Below the pieces are notes generated by a model that did no database searches, was not told the origin of the DNA, and was given only the letters and a program-made list of their open reading frames with translations. From positions 1 through 7,740 of the forward strand of contig OMSP01000146.1 of the NCBI GenBank assembly GCA_900313775.1: DNA of 7,740 bases, in the 5' to 3' direction. The first letter of the stretch is position 1. Every line of letters starts with the position of its first letter. Shown piece after piece: positions 1 to 5,125 of the stretch. This stretch comes from an uncultured Eubacteriales bacterium. GTDB taxonomy: Bacteria; Bacillota; Clostridia; Lachnospirales; Lachnospiraceae. The position numbers were made by a program, and so were the translations under genes.

Positions 1-467
1 ATACCGAAATCTGTCACCTTGACCTTGCCGTCTCTGGAAATGATGATGTTCTGCGGCTTGATATCGCGGTGAATGATATTTTTGCCGTGCGCCGCCTGAA
101 TGCCCGAGCAGACCTGGATGCTGACAGAGACAGCCTCTTTCCAGGACAGACGGCCCTTCTTGACGATATACTCCTTCAGAGTGATGCCGTCCACGAGCTC
201 CATGACCATATACCACAGTCCCTTGTATACACCGACGTCATAGACATTGACGACGTTCGGGTGATTCAGGCCTGCTGCAGCCCGGGCTTCCGACTGGAAT
301 TTTTCGACAAAGTTCTTGTCTTCCCGGTACTCTTTCTTCAAGACCTTGACAGCTACAGGGCGGTTCAGCTTGTGATCGGCCGCACGATAGACGTCGGCCA
401 TACCCCCTCGGCCGATACGCTCTAAGATCTCGTATCGATTGTTCAATCTGACTCCGCTTCGGATCAT
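1..467 (-). CDS. prkC: PrkC/PknB-type Ser/Thr protein kinase, N-terminal part (runs off the left edge)
   Basis: This is a eukaryotic-like (Hanks-type) serine/threonine kinase. In Firmicutes such kinases usually sit in the membrane with extracellular PASTA repeats that sense muropeptides or lipid II. Only the first 155 residues are here. Visible motifs are the glycine-rich loop GRGGMADVY (about 19-27), the ATP-anchoring Lys41 in VAVK, an alpha-C glutamate (Glu60), the catalytic loop HRDIKPQN (133-140, catalytic Asp135) and DFG (153-155), where the window ends. All key catalytic residues seen so far are intact. The ATG overlaps the phosphatase stop as ATGA and follows an AGGAG-like ribosome binding site 8 bases upstream. 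The pairing with a PP2C phosphatase is the standard kinase/phosphatase switch. The transmembrane and PASTA parts are expected from the family but are not in view. Confidence 0.95.
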   Translation of the reverse strand, partial: MIRSGVRLNNRYEILERIGRGGMADVYRAADHKLNRPVAVKVLKKEYREDKNFVEKFQSEARAAAGLNHPNVVNVYDVGVYKGLWYMVMELVDGITLKEYIVKKGRLSWKEAVSVSIQVCSGIQAAHGKNIIHRDIKPQNIIISRDGKVKVTDFG

Positions 468-1219
468 AAGTTCTTCTCCTCGCTCACATTCGGATCGGCT
501 AAAACGATGCCGATGTTGTCTTTTCCGCCGTTTTCATTGGCCTGATCGATCAGATTCTGTACGGCCTCCGGCAGATCTCTACTCCCCCTGATAATGCGGA
601 AAATATCTTCATCTTCTACCATGTTGCTCAAACCGTCGGTACACATCAGGATCAAATCTCCCGGCATCACACGGTACTCGAAGAAATCCATCTCCACATC
701 TTCCTTGGCACCGATGGCGCGCGTGATGATGTTCTTGTCCGGATGGTGCTTGGCCTCATCCTCTTTGATGCCGCCCAGACGGACCATCTCCTCCACCAGA
801 GAATGGTCTTTGGACAACTGTTTGATCTCATCGTTGATCAAATACAGACGGCTGTCACCGACATTGGCAAAATACAGTGTGTGCTCGATGACCGTGGCCA
901 CGACCAGTGTCGTGCCCATTCCCTCGAGATTGACGTCGCTCGCCGCCTCCTCGATGATCTTCGTGTTGGCCGTCCTGATAGCCTCCTCGAACATAGCCTG
1001 AGGACCGGGAGCAGTAGTCTGTGCGAGACAGTCGATCACGTTCTGCGTAGTAAATTTGGACGCATAGTCACCCGCCTTGTGACCGCCCATGCCGTCGGCA
1101 ACGATCAGCAGGTTCGGAATATTGCCGACCGGCTGATCAGTGGCGAACACATAGTCCTGATTGATCTCGCGTTTTCTGCCAATGTCTGTCTGAGTGAAAT
1201 AGTGCATGTATTTACCCAT
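464..1219 (-). CDS. prpC: PP2C-family (PPM) Ser/Thr protein phosphatase, PrpC/Stp type
   Basis: This is a metal-dependent cytosolic phosphatase that removes phosphate from Ser/Thr residues placed by the kinase encoded just downstream. PP2C motifs appear in order: REINQD (metal Asp22 in 251-aa numbering), VADGMGGH (Asp42, Gly43), GMGTTLVVA, NVGDSRLYLI, LSKDHSLV, TRAIGA, CTDGLSN (Asp195) and KDNI (Asp234). All expected metal-binding aspartates are present, and the length is typical for PrpC. I chose the ATG at 1219, one base after the rlmN stop. The frame stays open to a GTG at 1261, but that start would add 14 non-conserved residues and a 41-base overlap with rlmN. The ATG at 1207 (MHYFTQTD) is a possible alternative. 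No start has a strong ribosome binding site; a GGAG lies 12 bases upstream of 1219, so coupling to rlmN translation is likely. Confidence 0.95.
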   Translation of the reverse strand: MGKYMHYFTQTDIGRKREINQDYVFATDQPVGNIPNLLIVADGMGGHKAGDYASKFTTQNVIDCLAQTTAPGPQAMFEEAIRTANTKIIEEAASDVNLEGMGTTLVVATVIEHTLYFANVGDSRLYLINDEIKQLSKDHSLVEEMVRLGGIKEDEAKHHPDKNIITRAIGAKEDVEMDFFEYRVMPGDLILMCTDGLSNMVEDEDIFRIIRGSRDLPEAVQNLIDQANENGGKDNIGIVLADPNVSEEKNL

Positions 1220-1220
1220 A

Positions 1221-2294
1221 CTAATATTCAGCTCCGGCTCTTCTGTGCCTGAGCTGACCACATGCGCCGTCTATATCAGCGCCCATTTCTCTTCTTATAG
1301 TAACATTTATTCCGTTTTTTTCAAGTTTATTTTGGAAATTCACAACATATTGGTGTTCCGGACGCCGAATCGCCAGATCATCCCCCACATCTTCGGTTTT
1401 TTTGTCCACCGGATTGACCGGAATGAGATTGACGTGAGCATTCTTTCCGGACAGCAGCCTGACCAGGTCTGTCACGTCCTGATCGGTGTCGTTGAACCCC
1501 TCTATCAGTGCATATTCATAGGTCACGCGGCGGCCTGTCTTTTCAAAATACTCGTCACAGGCAGCCATCACCTCATCGAGCGGAAAACGGCGGGCGATCG
1601 GCATGATCTGCTCGCGCTTTTCCTGTGTCGGCGCATGGAGCGACAAGGCCAGGGTGATCGGCAGTTCCTCACGTGCCAGCCTCCGGATCCCCGGGGTGAT
1701 ACCGCAGGTCGAAAGCGTGATATGACGCATGCTCAAGCCCTGTCCCTTCGGATCGGTGATCATGTAAATGAAGGCAGTACACTCAATGATATTGTCCATC
1801 GGTTCTCCCATGCCCATCATGACGACATGAGAGACCCGCTCACCCATGATCTTCTGGATCTGATAAACCTGAGCGAGCATTTCGCCGCGGCTGAGATTGC
1901 GCTCTTTTCCTCCGATGGTCGACGCACAGAACCTGCATCCCATCGAGCAGCCGACCTGAGTGGAAATGCAGACGCTGTTGCCGTGCTGATAAGGCATGAA
2001 TACACTCTCGATCAGCGCGCCGTCCGCCAGTTCGAACAGAAATTTATTCGTCCCGTCCAGCTTGGATGTCTGCTGTTTTACCAGCCACAGCGGTTCCGGC
2101 TCAAAATCACGCGCAAGCGCCATCTTCAGACCCATAGAGATATTGGTCATCTCCGCATAATCGGTGACCTGTTTCTCATGGACCCAGGAGAACAGCTGTG
2201 ATGCGCGGTAGGAGGGCTCTTTCTCCTGTGCGACCCAGGCTTCCCAATCTTCCATGCCCAGCGACTGCATGGCCGGTCTCATCGTCTCACTCAT
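1221..2294 (-). CDS. rlmN: dual-specificity 23S rRNA (adenine2503-C2)/tRNA methyltransferase RlmN
   Basis: This is a radical-SAM enzyme that methylates C2 of A2503 in 23S rRNA at the peptidyl-transferase tunnel and, in characterised homologues, A37 of some tRNAs. The protein has 357 residues, normal for the family. The 4Fe-4S-binding motif CSMGCRFC supplies Cys116, Cys120 and Cys123, and the conserved C-terminal Cys345 in DIDGACGQLR forms the methyl-thioether intermediate. Other recognisable blocks are MGMGEPMDN, LSTCGITPGI, LALSLHAP and NLIPVNPV. The ATG at 2294 overlaps the rsmB stop by 8 bases and has a GAGG ribosome binding site 6 bases upstream, inside rsmB. The C-terminus ends in a short basic/Ala tail, unremarkable. 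RlmN rather than Cfr is favoured by the housekeeping operon context and the standard tail. Confidence 0.97.
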   Translation of the reverse strand: MSETMRPAMQSLGMEDWEAWVAQEKEPSYRASQLFSWVHEKQVTDYAEMTNISMGLKMALARDFEPEPLWLVKQQTSKLDGTNKFLFELADGALIESVFMPYQHGNSVCISTQVGCSMGCRFCASTIGGKERNLSRGEMLAQVYQIQKIMGERVSHVVMMGMGEPMDNIIECTAFIYMITDPKGQGLSMRHITLSTCGITPGIRRLAREELPITLALSLHAPTQEKREQIMPIARRFPLDEVMAACDEYFEKTGRRVTYEYALIEGFNDTDQDVTDLVRLLSGKNAHVNLIPVNPVDKKTEDVGDDLAIRRPEHQYVVNFQNKLEKNGINVTIRREMGADIDGACGQLRHRRAGAEY

Positions 2295-3645
2295 GTTTTT
2301 CCTCTTTCCTCAGCAGTGACATATAGAATCCGTCGCTCTTGTGTACTCCCGGCAGAAGCTGCAGGTTTCCGTCCGTCATCTGTCCGTCAAACTCAAAGGG
2401 GACCTTCGAATACTCCGGGTGTTTATTTAACAGATCTTTCACCTGCTCTTCGTTTTCTCTGCGGCTGACTGTGCAAGTCGAGTAAAGCAGATATCCTCCC
2501 GGCCTGACATAGCCTGCGGCATGATCCAGTATCTCCCTCTGCAGGGGGATAAGGGATGTGATGTCCTCCGGAGTCATGCGCAGTTTGATATCCGGCTTGC
2601 GTCCGATCACGCCGAGTCCGCTGCAGGGTAAATCCGCAATGACGACATCGAAGCTTTCCGCCCAGTCAGATCGTCTGTTTAAGGCATCATTCATCAGCGT
2701 CGTCAGATTGGTGATTCCCAGGCGCGACGCGTTTTCCCGAATGAGCACGGTCTTATCCTCAGTCTTGTCACAGGCGAGGACGGTGCCTGTCTGTCCGGCT
2801 TCAGAGTTCATCGCCAAAAGCCTCTCTGCCAGCGCCGTGGCTTTGCCTCCGGGCGCCGCGCACAGATCGAGCACATGCTCTGCTCCGGTCAGCGGAACGA
2901 TCTCACCGGCCAGGATCGATCCATAGTCCTGCACGTAGAACAGACCTTCCTTAAATCCCGGCATTTCTCCGATCAAACCCGCCGAAAAGAAACTAATTCC
3001 TGTCTTTAACTCTTTAATAATGTCGCAATCGATGCCCTGAGCACGCCAGAGGCCGATCAGCTCTTCACGACTGATCCGCGTCTCGTTGACACGCGCCGTG
3101 AGCGGACGCTCCTCATAGAGCGACTCAAGCATCGTAAGCGCCTTATCCTTCCCGTAATCATCATTCCATTGCCTGATGATCCATGAAGGTGCTGAGTAAA
3201 TGGCTTCCGGAGACGTCAGGGTCTCGGCATCCTCTCCGCTCTCCTTACGACGCAGCACAGATCGCAGCACTCCGTTGACAAAACCCGACAGTTTTGCCAG
3301 TCCTCTCTTCTTGGTCAGTTCCACCGCCTCATTTACAACGGCATGTTCCGGCATGCTGTCCATGTGATACAGGCAGTAGGCGCTCATGCGCAGGATCTCT
3401 CTCGCCACCGGCTGAATCTGTTCCACCGGACGGCTGGAACAGGCGCCGATCAGCTGATCCAGCGTGATCTGCCGCTCGAGCGTCCCTCTGGACATACGCA
3501 TGATCAGCCGTCTTGAACTGTCTGTCCAGTTTCGGGCTGCGAGAACATGTTCAGCCGCCGGACCGAGAAACTCCTGTCCTTCATTCACAAAAAGAAGGAT
3601 GGAAAGCACACCATCCCTCTCGTTTTTCACAGATAAATATGTCAT
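2287..3645 (-). CDS. rsmB: 16S rRNA (cytosine967-C5)-methyltransferase RsmB
   Basis: This SAM-dependent enzyme makes m5C at position 967 of 16S rRNA. It has 452 residues in the two-part RsmB layout. A NusB-like helical RNA-binding domain covers about 1-132, with AREILRMSAYCL and VVNEAVELTKK typical of it. A Rossmann methyltransferase domain follows, with SAM loop DLCAAPGGKAT (260-270), motif IV DLPCSGLG (Cys341, product release) and motif VI STCTV (Cys391, catalytic nucleophile), then RRENEEQV. All catalytic residues are intact. The start ATG overlaps the fmt stop as ATGA, with AGAAG 5 bases upstream as a modest ribosome binding site. The region before the NusB core (about 1-12) is short and starts with a normal NusB-like helix. 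Confidence in the function is high because both RsmB cysteine motifs and the NusB fusion are present. Confidence 0.96.
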   Translation of the reverse strand: MTYLSVKNERDGVLSILLFVNEGQEFLGPAAEHVLAARNWTDSSRRLIMRMSRGTLERQITLDQLIGACSSRPVEQIQPVAREILRMSAYCLYHMDSMPEHAVVNEAVELTKKRGLAKLSGFVNGVLRSVLRRKESGEDAETLTSPEAIYSAPSWIIRQWNDDYGKDKALTMLESLYEERPLTARVNETRISREELIGLWRAQGIDCDIIKELKTGISFFSAGLIGEMPGFKEGLFYVQDYGSILAGEIVPLTGAEHVLDLCAAPGGKATALAERLLAMNSEAGQTGTVLACDKTEDKTVLIRENASRLGITNLTTLMNDALNRRSDWAESFDVVIADLPCSGLGVIGRKPDIKLRMTPEDITSLIPLQREILDHAAGYVRPGGYLLYSTCTVSRRENEEQVKDLLNKHPEYSKVPFEFDGQMTDGNLQLLPGVHKSDGFYMSLLRKEEKHE

Positions 3646-4592
3646 CCCATCTTCTCGCCGGGCTGTACCGGATAGCCGCGCAGATATTCTGCGGCCGTCA
3701 TCCGCCGTTTGCCCTCCGGCTGAACTTCATCGATCACCAGCTGCCTGTCGCCGGTCTTCACGCAAAGACTGTCTTTGCCTGCGAGCAGCTCGCCTGCTGC
3801 CGAATCCCCGCCATCTGCTGCCGGATCCTCTCCGCCTGCTGTCGCTAACGAGGCCCGGCAGATCTTGATCCTTTTGCCGCTCCTGTAGCTGTATGCTCCC
3901 GGCCACGGTGAGAGTCCGCGCACCATGCGCTCGATCTGCACCGCCGGCATACTCCAGTCGATCTCGCCCGACCTGCGGGTGAGCATCGAGGCATAGGGAG
4001 TCGTCGTCTCGCCCTGAGGAACAGGCACGACCGACCCGTCCTGCAGTGCCTGCAGTGTCTCCACGCACAGCTCAGCTCCCATCTGCGCGAGCTTGTCGAA
4101 GAGACTTCCTCCGGTCTCATCGGGTGTGATCCCGATCTCTCTTTTGAGCAGGATATCTCCGGTATCCAGCCCTGCGTTCATCTGCATCGTGGTCACACCG
4201 GTCACCTGATCTCCGTTTAATATGGCCCATTGGATCGGAGCGGCGCCGCGCCATGCGGGCAGCAGAGAGGCGTGCACATTGATGCAGCCGTAAGGCGTCA
4301 GATCGAGCACTTCCTGCGGCAGTATCTGCCCGAAAGCCACGACAACGATCACATCGGCTTCCGCTTCGCGCAGCCGACTGACCGCTTCAGGGTCTCTTAC
4401 CTTGATTGGCTGAAAGATCTCGAGACCCTCCTCTTCAGCCAGGACCTTCACCGGTGAGGGCATCAGTTTCTTGCCGCGGCCGGCCGGCTTGTCCGGCTGG
4501 GTCACGACCAGCGCTATCTCATGCCCGGCGTCCAGCAGTGCCTGAAGAGTGCCGGTCGCAAAATCCGGTGTCCCCATGAAAATGATCCTCAT
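3642..4592 (-). CDS. fmt: methionyl-tRNA formyltransferase
   Basis: Fmt transfers a formyl group from 10-formyltetrahydrofolate to initiator Met-tRNA. The 316-residue protein has the N-terminal formyltransferase fold, starting MRIIFMGTPDFA, with KPAGRGKK (36-42), and the catalytic core: Asn105 and His107 in INVHASLLPAWRGAAPIQ, then Asp143 in GLDTGDIL. The C-terminal OB-fold tRNA-binding domain follows (about 208-316), with GLSPWPGAYS and the late QPEGKRRM motif. A roughly 20-residue Ala/Gly/Asp-rich loop (about 249-268) sits in this C-terminal domain; the family varies in length there, so I read it as a loop expansion and not a defect. The ATG overlaps the def stop as ATGA, and AGGAG lies 5 bases upstream. 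Fmt and Def act at opposite ends of the same formyl-methionine cycle, which explains their pairing. Confidence 0.97.
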   Translation of the reverse strand: MRIIFMGTPDFATGTLQALLDAGHEIALVVTQPDKPAGRGKKLMPSPVKVLAEEEGLEIFQPIKVRDPEAVSRLREAEADVIVVVAFGQILPQEVLDLTPYGCINVHASLLPAWRGAAPIQWAILNGDQVTGVTTMQMNAGLDTGDILLKREIGITPDETGGSLFDKLAQMGAELCVETLQALQDGSVVPVPQGETTTPYASMLTRRSGEIDWSMPAVQIERMVRGLSPWPGAYSYRSGKRIKICRASLATAGGEDPAADGGDSAAGELLAGKDSLCVKTGDRQLVIDEVQPEGKRRMTAAEYLRGYPVQPGEKMG

Positions 4593-5074
4593 GGCTGCTC
4601 CTGCTCCTCTTCTTCGGCGCTGACTTCATAGAGTCCGCCCTCGACCAGCTCGACATAGAGCTTTCCCTCAAGGTGATCGAGCTCATGCGTGATCGCCCGC
4701 GCCAGCAGTTCCTCGCCGGTCAGTTCAAACTCCTTCATCTCTCTGTCCAGAGCCTTAACGGTCACTTTTTCCGGGCGGGTGACATCTCCGGCTTTGCCGG
4801 GGACGCTTAAGCATCCTTCCGGTCCGGTCTGCTCCCCGGACTGCTCCGTGATGACCGGGTTAATCAGCACGACAGGACTGTCGTCCACATCGATGACAAC
4901 GATCCGCTTGAGTATACCTACCTGGGGCGCGGCAAGACCCACACCGCCTGACTCATACATCGTCTCGAACATATCGTCGATGAGTGTCTCCAGGCGCGGA
5001 GTCATCGCCTTCACTTCTTTGCATTTTTTAGTCAGGACCGGATCACCGATCGTGCGGATCGTTCTAATAGCCAT
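4589..5074 (-). CDS. def: peptide deformylase
   Basis: Def is a metalloenzyme that removes the N-formyl group from nascent proteins. The 161-residue protein shows all three signature motifs: GVGLAAPQVG (44-53), EGCLSVPG (86-93, metal ligand Cys88) and HELDHLEG (130-137, ligands His130 and His134, catalytic Glu131). The segment after motif III reads KLYVELVE where many deformylases have LF-x-D-R; the C-terminus is a short glutamate-rich tail. I placed the start at the ATG at 5074, because an AGAGG ribosome binding site ends exactly 8 bases upstream and the MAIRTIRTIGDPVL start is family-typical. An in-frame GTG at 5083 overlaps that site and is rejected. It is the first gene of the operon and has its own promoter. 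Confidence 0.97.
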   Translation of the reverse strand: MAIRTIRTIGDPVLTKKCKEVKAMTPRLETLIDDMFETMYESGGVGLAAPQVGILKRIVVIDVDDSPVVLINPVITEQSGEQTGPEGCLSVPGKAGDVTRPEKVTVKALDREMKEFELTGEELLARAITHELDHLEGKLYVELVEGGLYEVSAEEEEQEQP

Positions 5075-5082
5075 AATATGCA

Positions 5083-5087
5083 CCTCT
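5083..5087 (-). promoter_or_regulatory. ribosome binding site of def
   Basis: On the minus strand AGAGG lies 8 bases before the ATG at 5074. It decides between that ATG and the in-frame GTG at 5083, whose first base overlaps the site. The predicted 5' leader from the promoter just upstream is only about 16 bases. Confidence 0.75.
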
Positions 5088-5096
5088 TTAGCGCAT

Positions 5097-5125
5097 ATTG
5101 TAGCAAATTATGCCCTCTTCGGCAA
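5097..5125 (-). promoter_or_regulatory. sigma-A-type promoter of the def-fmt-rsmB-rlmN-prpC-prkC operon
   Basis: Reading the minus strand, TTGCCG (5120-5125) stands 17 bases before TACAAT (5097-5102), and the TG of an extended -10 (TGCTACAAT) immediately precedes the -10. That is 4/6 and 5/6 matches to TTGACA/TATAAT at the optimal spacing. The -35 lies inside the last codons of the upstream surface-protein gene and the -10 is in the 33-bp gap. Transcription would begin near 5090. No terminator is visible between the surface-protein gene and def, so read-through is also possible. Confidence 0.65.

Noticed and set aside
1220..1261. GTG start giving a 265-residue phosphatase
   Set aside because: It adds 14 residues with no family similarity and a 41-base overlap with rlmN; the ATG at 1219 fits the operon spacing and the usual PrpC N-terminus.
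1206..2201. Plus-strand open frame (331 codons) opposite rlmN
   Set aside because: RlmN on the minus strand is unmistakable, with all catalytic cysteines; the opposite frame has no family features.
3788..3847. Ala/Gly/Asp-rich insertion in Fmt as a possible defect or foreign segment
   Set aside because: The frame is intact, it falls in a loop of the C-terminal domain where the family varies in length, and the flanking motifs are normal.
5093..5113. GCATA...TATGC inverted repeat around the def promoter -10
   Set aside because: The arms are only 5 bases, A/T-rich and separated by 11 bases; this is easily expected by chance.
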